Positions 6,420 through 16,577 are shown, counted from the first letter of the stretch. The stretch: DNA of 64,000 nucleotides from Actinomycetospora chibensis (GCF_028737215.1 NZ_JAQZAM010000004.1:248001-312000); one strand, 5' to 3'. The notes: a model not told the origin generated them from the letters alone. Numbers and translations are program-made.

Positions 6420-9400
6420 GTGAGCGGCGTGAGTGAGGAGCGTGCCCCCGAGCTGCGGCGCGCCGCGGCGTGGGTGCCGGGCGAGCTGGTGCTCGACGAC
6501 GCCGCGCGGCGGGTCGTCGAGCACGACGCGGGCTTCCTGCGCGTGTTGGGCGGGCCGGGCACGGGCAAGACGACGCTGCTCGCCGAGCGGGTCGCGCGCC
6601 TGCTGCACGAGCGTCCTGACGCGCGCCCGCTGGTGCTCGTCGGCGACCGGCGGGCCGCGGCCGCCCTCCGCGAGCGCATCGCCGCCCGCCGCCGGGTGCT
6701 CGACGCGCCGGACCGCGGCGCGTCGGCGGCCGCCGAGCCGCTCGTGCGCAGCGTGCACTCCTACGCCTTCGCCGTCCTCCGGCGCCACGCCACGCGCCGC
6801 AGCGAGGCACCGCCGCGGCTGCTGCCCGGCGCCCAGCAGGACGCCATGGTCCGCGAGCTGCTCGCCGGCGAGATCGCGGGCGTCGGCGCGCCGTCGGGCT
6901 GGCCGCTGCGCATGCAGCCCGCGCTCGAGGCGCCCGCGTTCGCCGGCGAGGTGCGCGACCTCCTGCTGCGGGCCGCCGAGCGGGGGCTCGGGCCGCGCGA
7001 GCTCGCCGACCTCGGCAAGCGCCACGGCGTGCCCGCCTGGATCGCGGCGGGCCGCTTCTATCGCACGTACGAGGAGGTCACGCTGCTGCGGGCGGCGGCA
7101 GGCTCGGCCAACCCGCTGGCCTCGGCGCCCCCGCTCGACGCCGCCGAGCTGGTCGCGGCGGTGCTCGACGCCTTCGTCACCGACCCTGACCTCCTCGAGG
7201 CCGAGCGCGGCGCCGTGCGCCACCTCGTCGTCGACGACGTGCAGGACATGGACCCCCAGCAGATCGAGCTCGCCCGCGCGCTCGGCGCGGCCGCCGATGA
7301 CTGGGTGCTCGCGGGCGACCCGGACTCCTCGGTCCTCGGCTTCCGCGGGGCCGACCCGTCGCTGCTGCGCGACGCCGACCCCGGAGGCCTCGCCACGGTC
7401 GTCCTGCGCGCCGACCACCGCAGCCGCCCCGCCCTGCGCGGTGCCGTCGCCCGCGTCGTCGCCGCGCTGCCCGGCGCCGGGCCGGGCCGGACGCGGACGG
7501 CGCCGACCCCGGAGCACGAGGAGGACGGCCGCGTCACCGTCGACGTCTTCGCCACCACCGGGCGCCAGGCCGCCGCGGCCGCCGACCGGCTGCGCCGGGC
7601 GCACCTGCAGGACGGGGTGCCGTGGTCGCGGATGGCGGTGATCGTGCGCTCGGTGTCGGGGTCGCTGCCGCCGTTGCGGCGCGCCCTGCTCGCGTCCGGG
7701 GTGCCGCTCGCGGTCCCGGCCGACGACACCCCGCTCGCGGCGCTCCCGGCGGTCGCCCCGCTGCTGACGGTGCTGCGTTGCGCCGCCGACCCGGCACGCC
7801 TCGACGCCGACACCGCGCTCGCCCTGCTCGCCTCCCCGCTGGGCGGCGCCGACCCGCTGGCCCTGCGCCGTCTCCGTCGCGGCCTGCTGCGTCGTCACGA
7901 GGCCGGCGGGGGCGCGGCGGACACCCCGAGCGACGCGCTCATCGTCGAGGCGCTGATCGACCACATCACGCAGGCGAGGAACCCCCTCGCGTTGCTCAGC
8001 ACCTCGGAGGCCGCCCCGCTCGCCCGGGTCGGCGAGCTGCTGGCCGCCGCGGCCGCGGCGATCGAGAAGGCCGCCTCGGTGCCCGACGTCCTGTGGGCGG
8101 TGTGGGAGCGCAGCGGCCTGCAGCGCCGCTGGGTGGCCGCGAGCGAGCGCGGGGGCGTCACGGGCGCGCAGGCCGACCGCGACCTCGACGCCGTCGTCGC
8201 CCTGGTCGAGCGCGCCGCCCGCTACGTCGAGGATCTCCCCGGCGGCACCGTCGCGGGGTTCGTCGCGCAGGCCGACGACCAGCGCATCCGCGCCGACACC
8301 CTCGCCCCGCGCGCTCCCGACGGCGAGGCGGTCGCGGTCCTCACCGCCCATGCCTCCCGGGGCCGCGAGTGGGACGTCGTGATCGTGCCCGACGTCCAGG
8401 AGGGTGTCTGGCCCGACCTGCGCCGACGGGGCACGCTCCTGGGCGTCGAACGCCTCGTCGACGTCCTCGCCGGGCTCCCCGACGACCCCGCGGTCTCCGC
8501 GCAGGCGCCCCTGCTGACCGAGGAGAGGCGCCTCTTCGCCGTCGCGCTCTCCCGGGCGCGGCGCGCCGTACACGTCAGCGCCGTGGAGGCCGAGGACGTC
8601 ACGCCGTCGCGGTTCCTCGACGACGTCGACGGGGGTCCCGTCACCGACGACCCGGCCGAGGAGAACCGGCCGCGCAGCCGCCCGGGCCGGGCGCTCGTGC
8701 TCGCCGAGCTCGTCGGCGAGCTGCGACGTGCGGTCACCGACCCGGACACCTCCCGGCAGCGTCGCGAGCGCGCGGCCGCCGGGCTCGCGCGCCTGGCCGA
8801 GGCCGGTGTCCCGGGGGCCGACCCCGACGACTGGTACGGCCTGCTCGCCCCGTCCACCGAGGCGCCGCTGCGCCCGGCGACCGCCCCCGTCGCGGTGAGC
8901 CCCAGCGCGGTCGAGACGATCCTGACCTGCCCGTTGCGCTGGGCGCTGCAGGCCCACGGCGGTGACGACGGCGACTCGCTGGCGTCCGTCACGGGCTCGC
9001 TCGTCCACGCGCTGGTCCAGCGGGCGGCGGAGGGCGCCGACGAGCGCGAGCTGCAGGACGCCCTCGACGTCGCCTGGGCCTCGGTCGACGCCGGCGCGCC
9101 GTGGTTCTCGCGTCGCGAGCTCGCCGGCACCCGGCGCATGCTCGCGTCGTTCCTCGCGTGGCGGGACCAGACCCGCGCGCACCTCACCGAGGCCGCGGTG
9201 GAACGCGAGATGGAGGTCGCGGTGGCCGAGGGCGTCCGGGTGCGCGGACGGGTCGACCGCCTCGAGATCGACACCCACGGCCGGCCCGTGATCGTCGACG
9301 TGAAGACGGGCAAGACGCCGATCTCCCACGCCGCCGCGCAGGAGCACCCGCAGCTCGCCGTCTACCAGCTCGCCACCGCACTCGGCGCGTTCGCCGAGAC

Positions 9401-9665
9401 CCTCGCGGGCCCCGACCGGACGGCCGCGCGCAGCGCCCCGGGCGGTGCGCGCCTCGTGTACCTGTCGCGGGCGGGCGGCGCGGCGAAGGAACGCGCGCAG
9501 GAGCCCCTCGACGACGAGGGCCTGGCCGCGTGGCGCGACCACGTGAGCGCGGCGGCCCGCGCCACCGAGGGGCCGATCTTCGTGGGGCGCGAGAACGACT
9601 CCTGCCCGCGCTGTCCGGTGCGCACCGCGTGCCCGGTGCACGTCTCGGGGAGGCAGGTCCCGTGA
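6420..9665 (+). CDS. adnA: AdnA, UvrD-like helicase/Fe-S nuclease subunit
   Basis: 1081-residue subunit of the AdnAB helicase-nuclease that resects double-strand breaks in actinobacteria. Walker A is GGPGTGKTT with K50; the Walker B region reads VVDDVQDMDPQQ, where DEXX is usual. SF1 motifs continue (AHASRGREWDVVIVPDVQEG, EERRLFAVALSRAR). The C-terminal nuclease has GSLVHALVQRA and IVDVKTGKT. Cysteines C837, C1062, C1065 and C1071 give the C...CX2CX5C pattern of an Fe-S-stabilised nuclease. The start is GTG 6420; GTG 6429 is possible. The stop overlaps adnB by four bases. Length and gene order match the mycobacterial pair. Confidence 0.92.
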   Translation: MSGVSEERAPELRRAAAWVPGELVLDDAARRVVEHDAGFLRVLGGPGTGKTTLLAERVARLLHERPDARPLVLVGDRRAAAALRERIAARRRVLDAPDRGASAAAEPLVRSVHSYAFAVLRRHATRRSEAPPRLLPGAQQDAMVRELLAGEIAGVGAPSGWPLRMQPALEAPAFAGEVRDLLLRAAERGLGPRELADLGKRHGVPAWIAAGRFYRTYEEVTLLRAAAGSANPLASAPPLDAAELVAAVLDAFVTDPDLLEAERGAVRHLVVDDVQDMDPQQIELARALGAAADDWVLAGDPDSSVLGFRGADPSLLRDADPGGLATVVLRADHRSRPALRGAVARVVAALPGAGPGRTRTAPTPEHEEDGRVTVDVFATTGRQAAAAADRLRRAHLQDGVPWSRMAVIVRSVSGSLPPLRRALLASGVPLAVPADDTPLAALPAVAPLLTVLRCAADPARLDADTALALLASPLGGADPLALRRLRRGLLRRHEAGGGAADTPSDALIVEALIDHITQARNPLALLSTSEAAPLARVGELLAAAAAAIEKAASVPDVLWAVWERSGLQRRWVAASERGGVTGAQADRDLDAVVALVERAARYVEDLPGGTVAGFVAQADDQRIRADTLAPRAPDGEAVAVLTAHASRGREWDVVIVPDVQEGVWPDLRRRGTLLGVERLVDVLAGLPDDPAVSAQAPLLTEERRLFAVALSRARRAVHVSAVEAEDVTPSRFLDDVDGGPVTDDPAEENRPRSRPGRALVLAELVGELRRAVTDPDTSRQRRERAAAGLARLAEAGVPGADPDDWYGLLAPSTEAPLRPATAPVAVSPSAVETILTCPLRWALQAHGGDDGDSLASVTGSLVHALVQRAAEGADERELQDALDVAWASVDAGAPWFSRRELAGTRRMLASFLAWRDQTRAHLTEAAVEREMEVAVAEGVRVRGRVDRLEIDTHGRPVIVDVKTGKTPISHAAAQEHPQLAVYQLATALGAFAETLAGPDRTAARSAPGGARLVYLSRAGGAAKERAQEPLDDEGLAAWRDHVSAAARATEGPIFVGRENDSCPRCPVRTACPVHVSGRQVP

Positions 9666-12600
9666 CGGCGCTCGCCCCACCCGGCACCGAGCTCATCGAC
9701 CCCGTCGAGCTCGCCGAGCGTCTCGGCCTGCGCCGGCCCACCGAGGAACAGGCGGCGGTCATCGGCGCGCCCTCGGAGCCCGCGCTCGTCACCGCGGGCG
9801 CCGGGTCGGGCAAGACCGAGACGATGGCTGCGCGCGTGGTGTGGCTCGTTGCCAACGGGCTGGTCCGCCCCGAGCAGGTGCTGGGCCTGACCTTCACGCG
9901 CAAGGCCGCGGGCCAGCTCGCCGACCGCGTGCGGCGCCGGCTGCGGGTGCTCGGGTCCTCGAGCCTGCTCGACGAGCTCGACCCCACCGGCGACCGGCGC
10001 CTGGCGGCGCGCGCCGGCGAGCCGACGATCTCGACCTACCACGCCTACGCCGGGCGCCTGCTCGCCGAGCACGGTCTGCGTCTGCCCGTCGACCCCGGCG
10101 CGCGCCTGCTCTCGCCCACCGCGTCGTGGCAGCTCGCCCACCGCATCGTGTCCACCTGGGCGGCCGACCTCGACACCGACCGCGTGCCCTCCACCGTCAC
10201 CGCGCTCGTGCAGTCGCTGGCGGGCGAGCTGGGCGAGCACCTCGCCGACCCCAGCACCCTGGCGCTCCACGCCGAGCGCTTCGCCCGGGCGGTCGAGGAC
10301 GCCCCGCGCGCCAAGGGCCAGAAGGCGGCGCTGCCGGTGGCGCTGGCCACCAAGGTCGCCGCGCAGCGGTTCCGGGCGGCGCTGCTGCCGCTGGTCTCCG
10401 AGCTCGCCGAGCGCAAGCGTGCCGAGCGCTGCCTCGACTTCGCCGACCAGATGGCCGCGGCGGCCCGCCTCGCCGAGACCCACGACGAGGTCGGGGCCGC
10501 CGAGCGGGAGGCGTTCCGCGCGGTGCTGCTCGACGAGTACCAGGACACCGGGCACGCGCAGCGGATCATGCTGCGCTCGCTGTTCTCCCACGACGAGAAC
10601 ACCTCGGTCACCGCCGTCGGCGACCCGTTCCAGTCGATCTACGGCTGGCGCGGTGCGAGCGCGGCGAACCTGCCGCGGTTCGTCACCGACTTCCCGCGCG
10701 TCGACCCCGACGGCGAGACCGTCGCGGCCGCCCGTCACGGACTGCTGACCAGCTTCCGCAACCCGCCCGAGGTGCTCGCCCTCGCCAACGGGATCGCCGA
10801 GCCCCTGCGGGCGAGCGGCGTGCCGGTCGACGAGCTGCGGCCCCGCCCCGGCGCCCCGGCCGGCGACGTGCGTATCGCCCTGCACGACGACGTCGAGGCC
10901 GAGCGGGCGTGGCTGGCGGACGCGGTCGCCGACCGGTGGCGCGCCGCGGCGGACGCGGACACCGAGCCGCCGACCACCGCGGTGCTCGTGCGTCGCCGCG
11001 CCGACATGAGCGCGCTCGCCGCCGCGCTGCGCGCCCGCGACCTGCCCGTCGAGGTCGTCGGCCTGGGCGGGCTGCTCGACGAGCCCGAGGTGCGCGACGT
11101 CGTGTCGGCGCTGCGGCTCGTGGTCGATCCGCTGGCCGGCAGCGCGGCGGTCCGGCTGCTCACGGGTGCGCGCTGGCGCATCGGCGGCGCCGACCTCGCC
11201 GCGCTCTGGCGCCGTGCCCGCGAGCTGGCGGCGCCGGCCCCGGGAACCGACGCGACCAGCACGGTCAGCAGGGAGGTGCCCGACCCGGTCGCCGCCGCGC
11301 TCCCCGGCGAGCACGCCGAGCGGGCCGGCCTGGTCGACGCGCTCGACGACCCCGGGCCCGCGGCGCGCTACTCCGCCGTCGGGTTCGAGCGGCTCAAGCA
11401 CCTCGCGCACGAGCTCGCGATGCTGCGCCGCCGCGTCACCGCCCCGCTGGTCGACCTCGTCGCCGACGTGGAGCGCGTCCTGCTCCTCGACGTCGAGACC
11501 GCCGCGCGGCCCGGTCCGACGGGTCGCGCGCACCTCGACGCGTTCGCCGAGGTCGTGGCCGACTTCTCCGCCGGCGCCGCCTCCTCGGGCGGCACCGCGA
11601 CGGTCACCGCGCTGCTCGCCTACCTCGACGCCGCCGAGGAGGCCGAGGACGGCCTGACGCCCGGCGAGGTCGACGTCGCCGACCCGGCCACGGGCGGCAC
11701 GCGCGTGCAGGTCCTCACCGTGCATGCGGCCAAGGGCCTCGAGTGGGAGCTCGTGGCGCTGCCGCACGTCGTCGACAAGGTGTTCCCGGCGGCGAAGCGG
11801 TCGGGCTCATGGCTGACGTCGGTCGCGTCGCTGCCCGTGCACCTGCGCGGCGACCGGCCGGACCTCCCCGAGCTCGAGCTGGACGGCGCCGCGGACCGCA
11901 AGGAGATCCAGGAGCGGCTCGACGAGCACGAGCGGGCCTTCGACGACCGCCGCCTCGTCGAGGAGCGGCGCCTGTTCTACGTCGCGCTCACCCGCGCCGA
12001 GCACGCGCTGCTGGTGTCCGGGCACTGGTGGGGCGAGACCGGCGAGTCGCCGCGTGGCCCGTCGGACCTGCTCGCCGAGGTCGGGGAGCTGGCCGCCGCG
12101 GGCGGCGGGCGCTGCGGGGTCGTCGAGGCGTGGGCCGAGCCGCCCGAGGAGGGCGTCGCCAACCCGATGGCGTCGGCGGTCCACGAGACGGCCTGGCCTG
12201 TCGATCCGCTGGGCTCGCGGCGGGCCGCGGTCGACGAGGGCGCGGCGCTGGTCCGGGCGGCCCTCGCGCGCCGCGCGGACGAGCCAGAGCCCGACGAGCC
12301 CGAGGATCAGGACGACCCCGAGGGCTGGGCCGCCGACATCGAGGTCCTGCTCGCCGAGCGGGCGGCGGCGCGCCACCGGCACGCGCGGGTGCTCCTCCCG
12401 CCGCAGCTGTCGGTCAGCCAGCTCGTCGACCTCGCCGCCGATCCCGACGCGCTGGCTCGGCGGCTGCGGCGCCCGGTGCCGCGTCCCCCCGACCCGCGGG
12501 CGCGGCGCGGCACCGAGTTCCACGCGTGGCTCGAGCGCTGGTTCTCCGCCACCGAGCTGCTGGAGTTCGACGAGCTCCCCGGCGCGGCCGACGAGGACGC

Positions 12601-13117
12601 CGACGCGGCCGCCGACCCGGCGGGCGCCGCCGACGCCGCCGAGCTCCGCGAGCGCTTCACCGCCAGCCGCTGGGCCAACCGCACGCCGGTGGCGGTGGAG
12701 GTCCCGTTCGAGACCGAGGTCGCGGGCACGCTGGTGCGCGGCCGGATCGACGCGGTGTTCGCCGACGACGACGGCGGCGCCACGGTGGTCGACTGGAAGA
12801 CCGGGCGGGTGCCGCACGACGACGCGATGCCCGCGCTCGCCGTGCAGCTCGCGGCCTACCGGCTGGCCTGGTCGGCGCTCTCGGGGATCCCCGTCGAGCG
12901 GGTGCGCGCGGCGCTGCACTACGTCCGCGACGACGTGACCAGGAGCCCCGCCGACCTGCTCGACGCCGCCGGCCTGCGCGCGCTCGTCGCCACGGTGCCG
13001 GAGGAGCAGCGCGTCCCGGAGGGCGATCCGCAGGCCCCGTCCTTCGCCGGCCCCGACGACACCGACCCGGACGCGGACGAGGGCCCGGTCGAGGACGTGG
13101 ACCCCGACCCCCGCTGA
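9662..13117 (+). CDS. adnB: AdnB, UvrD-like helicase-nuclease subunit
   Basis: 1151-residue partner of AdnA and the main motor of the complex in mycobacteria. Walker A is GAGSGKTET (K51), then TFTRKAAGQLADRV, the Walker B LLDEYQDTGHAQ with a proper [31 protein letters not shown] and [17 protein letters not shown]. The C-terminal RecB-like nuclease shows GTEFHAWLERWF and VDWKTGRVP (D1044, K1046). An acidic, Asp/Glu-rich linker lies near residues 870-895, with an acidic tail. GTG 9662 overlaps the adnA stop. No hairpin is evident in the C-rich 73-bp gap that follows. Confidence 0.93.
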   Translation: MTALAPPGTELIDPVELAERLGLRRPTEEQAAVIGAPSEPALVTAGAGSGKTETMAARVVWLVANGLVRPEQVLGLTFTRKAAGQLADRVRRRLRVLGSSSLLDELDPTGDRRLAARAGEPTISTYHAYAGRLLAEHGLRLPVDPGARLLSPTASWQLAHRIVSTWAADLDTDRVPSTVTALVQSLAGELGEHLADPSTLALHAERFARAVEDAPRAKGQKAALPVALATKVAAQRFRAALLPLVSELAERKRAERCLDFADQMAAAARLAETHDEVGAAEREAFRAVLLDEYQDTGHAQRIMLRSLFSHDENTSVTAVGDPFQSIYGWRGASAANLPRFVTDFPRVDPDGETVAAARHGLLTSFRNPPEVLALANGIAEPLRASGVPVDELRPRPGAPAGDVRIALHDDVEAERAWLADAVADRWRAAADADTEPPTTAVLVRRRADMSALAAALRARDLPVEVVGLGGLLDEPEVRDVVSALRLVVDPLAGSAAVRLLTGARWRIGGADLAALWRRARELAAPAPGTDATSTVSREVPDPVAAALPGEHAERAGLVDALDDPGPAARYSAVGFERLKHLAHELAMLRRRVTAPLVDLVADVERVLLLDVETAARPGPTGRAHLDAFAEVVADFSAGAASSGGTATVTALLAYLDAAEEAEDGLTPGEVDVADPATGGTRVQVLTVHAAKGLEWELVALPHVVDKVFPAAKRSGSWLTSVASLPVHLRGDRPDLPELELDGAADRKEIQERLDEHERAFDDRRLVEERRLFYVALTRAEHALLVSGHWWGETGESPRGPSDLLAEVGELAAAGGGRCGVVEAWAEPPEEGVANPMASAVHETAWPVDPLGSRRAAVDEGAALVRAALARRADEPEPDEPEDQDDPEGWAADIEVLLAERAAARHRHARVLLPPQLSVSQLVDLAADPDALARRLRRPVPRPPDPRARRGTEFHAWLERWFSATELLEFDELPGAADEDADAAADPAGAADAAELRERFTASRWANRTPVAVEVPFETEVAGTLVRGRIDAVFADDDGGATVVDWKTGRVPHDDAMPALAVQLAAYRLAWSALSGIPVERVRAALHYVRDDVTRSPADLLDAAGLRALVATVPEEQRVPEGDPQAPSFAGPDDTDPDADEGPVEDVDPDPR

Positions 13118-13190
13118 CCCCCCCCGCCGCCCGCCCCCGCCGACCCCACAGCAGACCCGAGCACCTGCCACCGAGGAGCAGAATCGAGGA

Positions 13191-14180
13191 GTGAGCAACA
13201 CCGAGACCGCGCCCGCCGAGGTGCAGTGCGAGCCCGGCGGGTCGCCGGGGCGTGTCGAGGTCCTGACCCCGCGCGACGTGCCCCTCGGCGGGCCCCGCGC
13301 GATGACCGTCCGTCGCACCCTGCCCCAGCGGCAGCGCTCGCTGATCGGGGCCTGGTGCTTCGTCGACCACTACGGGCCCGACGACACCGCGAGCTCGGGC
13401 GGCATGGACGTCCCGCCCCACCCGCACACGGGGCTCGCGACGGTCAGCTGGCTGTTCACCGGCGAGGTCGAGCACCGCGACAGCCTCGGCACCCACGCGA
13501 TGGTCCGCCCCGGCGAGCTCAACCTCATGACCGGTGGGCACGGGGTCGCGCACTCCGAGGTCAGCACGCCGGACACCACCCTCCTGCACGGCGTGCAGCT
13601 CTGGGTCGCGCTGCCCGACCATGCGCGCGACCGGCCCCGCGACTTCGCCCACCACGTCCCCGCAGCGACGGACCTCGGAGGCGGCGCCGTCGCCCGCGTC
13701 TTCCTCGGCACCCTGGCCGGGTCGACGTCGCCGGTGGTCACCGCGACCCCGCTGCTCGGCGCGGAGCTGCTGCTCGATCCCGGAGCGCGCGTCGAGCTCG
13801 CCGTCGACCCGACCTTCGAGCACGGCCTGCTCGTCGACGGCGGTCACGTCACGCTGCAGGGACGCCCGGTGGAGCGCGCCGAGCTCGGCGTCGTCGACCC
13901 CGGCCCGTCGACGCTGGAGATCGTCGCGGGCGACGAGCCCGCCCGCCTCGTCCTGCTCGGCGGCCCGCCCTTCGGCGAGCAGATCGTCATGTGGTGGAAC
14001 TTCGTCGCCCGCACCCACGACGAGATCGTCGCCTTCCGCGCCGACTGGGAGGCCGGAAGCGCGCGGTTCGGGCAGGTCGACGGCTACGTGGGCCGTGACG
14101 GGCGGACCGGCGCGGCCGCGCGCCTGCCCGCCCCCGCCCTGCCGCACGCGACGATCCGGCCGCGCGGCAACCCCGCCTGA
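13191..14180 (+). CDS. Pirin family protein (bicupin)
   Basis: 329-residue pirin homologue. The N-terminal cupin carries HPHTGLATVSWLFTGEVEHRD and ELNLMTGGHGVAHSE, which supply the His/Glu metal ligands of the family. The C-terminal cupin contains LVLLGGPPFGEQIVMWWNFV, the usual pirin end block. Bacterial pirins bind Fe or Ni and several have quercetin 2,3-dioxygenase activity; others act as regulators. The GTG start follows a GAGGA. It is convergent with the gamma-glutamyltransferase gene across about 60 bp containing a weak GAGGC/GCCTC hairpin. No operon partner is apparent. Confidence 0.9.
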   Translation: MSNTETAPAEVQCEPGGSPGRVEVLTPRDVPLGGPRAMTVRRTLPQRQRSLIGAWCFVDHYGPDDTASSGGMDVPPHPHTGLATVSWLFTGEVEHRDSLGTHAMVRPGELNLMTGGHGVAHSEVSTPDTTLLHGVQLWVALPDHARDRPRDFAHHVPAATDLGGGAVARVFLGTLAGSTSPVVTATPLLGAELLLDPGARVELAVDPTFEHGLLVDGGHVTLQGRPVERAELGVVDPGPSTLEIVAGDEPARLVLLGGPPFGEQIVMWWNFVARTHDEIVAFRADWEAGSARFGQVDGYVGRDGRTGAAARLPAPALPHATIRPRGNPA

Positions 14181-14240
14181 GGCTCAGCCGGCCTCGCGCC
14201 GCACCCGCAGCGCGTGCGCGACCATCGGCGAACCGCCCCG

Positions 14241-16049
14241 TCAGCGCCCGACCGCGTAGCCCTGCATCCCCCGGGGGTTGGCGGCGCTCCACAGGAGCCC
14301 GCGCGCCCGGTCGATCCCGACGGCCGAGAGCCGGCCCAGCGACCAGGGTCCGCTGCGGGTCACCCGGTGTCCGCGCCGCTCGAGACCGTCGACGACGCCG
14401 TCGGGCAGGCGGTCCTCGACCACCGCGCCCCCCGGCTCGCGGCCCCGCGGCCAGAACGAGCTGGGCGACGACGTCGAGTGCAGGGCGGGCGCGTCGATCG
14501 CCTGCTGGGGGTCGTAGCCGCCCACGAGGGTGCGCAGCAGGTAGAGGAGCTGCCACTGGTCCTGCTGGTCGCCGCCGGGTGTCCCGAGTGCGGCGACGGG
14601 ACCGTCGTCGTCGAGGACGAGCGTGGGGGTGAGGGTGGTCCGCGGCCGGCGGCCCGGGGTCAGCGTCGAGGGCAGGCCCTCCTGCAGCCAGCTCATCTGC
14701 AGCCGGGTGCCCAGGGCCATTCCGAGCTCGGGGATCGTCGGGGACGACTGCAGCCACCCACCCGACGGGGTGGCCGAGACGATGTTGCCCGCGCGGTCGA
14801 CGACGTCGAGGTGGCAGGTGTCGCCCTTGGTCTCGCCGGAGAGCACGACCGTGGGCTCCCCGATCGTGCCGTCCGAGGTCACCCGGGACGCCGAGCCGTC
14901 GAGGGCGAGGTCGGCCAGCAGCGGCTCGCGGCCGCCGAGGCGCCCGGGTCGCAGGTCGGGCGAGGCGGTGTCGGTGATCAGGGCCCGTCGCTCGGCGACG
15001 TAGGCGGGGGCCAGGAGGGCGGCGACGTCGAGGGGGTCGCCGGCGTCGCCGAACCACGCCTCGCGGTCCGCCATTGCGAGCTTGGTGGTCTCGAGCACGA
15101 GGTGCGCGCCGCGCTCGGAGGACGGGTCGAGGTCGGCGTCGTCGTACCCGTCGAGGACGGCCAGCGCGGCGAGCAGCGCCGGGCCCTGTCCCCAGGCGGG
15201 CGTCTTGGCGATCCGCCGACCACGGAACTCCCCGACGGCGGCGTCGACCACCTGCGCCCGGAAGCCTGCCGTGTCCGCGACGGTGAGCACGCCCGCGTGG
15301 TCGGTGCCCGACGAGTGCCGGTGGGGCGTGCGGCACGACGCCGCCATCGCCTCCGCGACGAAGCCCTCGGCCCAGACGGTGCGCACCGCGTCGACCCGGG
15401 CGGGCCGGTCGCGGCCGTGCGCCGCGGCGGCGAGGCGTTCCAGCGTCTGCGCCCACGCCGGGTTGCGCAGGACCTCGCCCGCCCGCGGCGGCCGGCCACC
15501 GGGCAGCCACAGCGCGGCCGAGGTCGGCCAGTGCTCGCGGAACAGGTCGGCGACGGCGCCGACGGTGCTCGCCAGCCGCGGGACGGCGGGCACGCCGTCG
15601 CGGGCGTAGCCGATCGCCGGCGCCAGGACGTCGCCGACCTCCCACGTGCCGTGGTCGCGCAGCAGCAGGAACCACGCGTCGACGGCGCCGGGGATCGCCG
15701 CGGCCAGCGCACCCGAGCCCGGCACCCGGTCGAGACCCTCGGCGCGGTACGCCGCCGCGGACGCCCCGGCCGGTGCCGGGCCCTGGCCGTCGAGCACCCG
15801 GGGTGTCGGGTCGTCGGCGGTCGCGAACACGGCGGTCATGTCGCCACCGGGCCCGTTGAGGTGCGGCTCCACGACGTGCAGCACGAACGCGCCCGCGACG
15901 GCGGCGTCGAAGGCGGAGCCGCCGCGCTCGAGGACACCCATCGCGGTGGCGGCGGCCGCCCAATGGGTCCCCGCCGCCATCCCGACCGTGCCCTCCAGCA
16001 CCGGTCGTGTCGTGAACTCCGGCGGCGGTGTCCATCCCGGGGGTGTCAC
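14241..16049 (-). CDS. Gamma-glutamyltransferase family protein
   Basis: 602-residue Ntn-hydrolase of the GGT family, which cleaves gamma-glutamyl bonds (glutathione-type or other gamma-glutamyl compounds) after self-processing. The large-subunit start GTHWAAAATAMGVLERGGSAFDA and HLNGPGGDMTAVF are present. The likely nucleophilic Thr opens the small subunit at GDTCHLDVVDRAGNIVSATP. Later blocks include RPRTTLTPTLV and ALGTPGGDQQDQW. I see no clear signal peptide, so it is probably cytoplasmic. Because actinobacteria use mycothiol, the natural substrate may not be glutathione. GTG 16049 starts the first conserved stretch. Confidence 0.88.
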   Translation of the reverse strand: MTPPGWTPPPEFTTRPVLEGTVGMAAGTHWAAAATAMGVLERGGSAFDAAVAGAFVLHVVEPHLNGPGGDMTAVFATADDPTPRVLDGQGPAPAGASAAAYRAEGLDRVPGSGALAAAIPGAVDAWFLLLRDHGTWEVGDVLAPAIGYARDGVPAVPRLASTVGAVADLFREHWPTSAALWLPGGRPPRAGEVLRNPAWAQTLERLAAAAHGRDRPARVDAVRTVWAEGFVAEAMAASCRTPHRHSSGTDHAGVLTVADTAGFRAQVVDAAVGEFRGRRIAKTPAWGQGPALLAALAVLDGYDDADLDPSSERGAHLVLETTKLAMADREAWFGDAGDPLDVAALLAPAYVAERRALITDTASPDLRPGRLGGREPLLADLALDGSASRVTSDGTIGEPTVVLSGETKGDTCHLDVVDRAGNIVSATPSGGWLQSSPTIPELGMALGTRLQMSWLQEGLPSTLTPGRRPRTTLTPTLVLDDDGPVAALGTPGGDQQDQWQLLYLLRTLVGGYDPQQAIDAPALHSTSSPSSFWPRGREPGGAVVEDRLPDGVVDGLERRGHRVTRSGPWSLGRLSAVGIDRARGLLWSAANPRGMQGYAVGR

Positions 16050-16175
16050 CGTGTCAGCGAAGCCGATAAGACGGCGTCGACGGAAGAGGAGTACGAGATA
16101 GCAATGTGAAAGTATTGACGTAGGACTCCATTCGCGCCAGGCTTCTCCCATCGCACCGGCACCAGGAGGCCCCCG

Positions 16176-16577
16176 ATGAGCACGACCGTCGCCCCGACGC
16201 AGGCTCGCAGCCGTCCCGCCACCATCGCGCTGTGGACGCTGCAGGTGCTGCTCGGTCTGATGTTCATCGTCGGGTCGGGCGCCCCGAAGCTCTTCGGCGA
16301 GGCCTATGCGGTGCAGATCTTCGAGGACCTCGGCACCGGCCAGTGGCTGCGGGTCGTGGTCGGCCTGCTCGAGGTCGCCGGCGGGATCGGGCTGCTCGTC
16401 CCGCGCCTGGCCGGGCTCGCCGCCTCCTGCCTGGTCGCGCTCATGGTCGGCGCCACGATCGCGCAGCTGTTCTTCCTCAGCGCGGGCTTCTGGTACACGC
16501 CGGTGATCCTCGGTGTCCTGCTCGGCGTGGTCGCCTGGGTGCGCCGCACCGAGATCCCCCGGGTGCTCGAGCGCTGA
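16176..16577 (+). CDS. DoxX family integral membrane protein
   Basis: 133-residue protein with four predicted membrane helices: LWTLQVLLGLMFIVGSGAPK, VVVGLLEVAGGIGLLV, LVALMVGATIAQLFFLSAG and TPVILGVLLGVVAWV. The PKLFG and LLEVAGGIGLL motifs are typical of DoxX-like proteins, which in mycobacteria form membrane redox complexes with SodA and a thiol oxidoreductase. None of those partners is nearby. A strong AGGAGG at 16164-16169 fixes the ATG at 16176. The gap upstream is relatively AT-rich for this genome and probably holds promoters for this gene and for the divergent GGT gene. Confidence 0.85.
   Translation: MSTTVAPTQARSRPATIALWTLQVLLGLMFIVGSGAPKLFGEAYAVQIFEDLGTGQWLRVVVGLLEVAGGIGLLVPRLAGLAASCLVALMVGATIAQLFFLSAGFWYTPVILGVLLGVVAWVRRTEIPRVLER

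Noticed and set aside
6009-9680. A 1223-codon minus-strand frame opposite adnA
   Set aside because: Its composition is low-complexity Gly/Arg/Ala without motifs, while the plus strand has complete helicase motifs. Antisense open frames are expected at this GC content.
16115-16120. TTGACG as the -35 of the DoxX gene
   Set aside because: No acceptable -10 was found 16-19 bp downstream.
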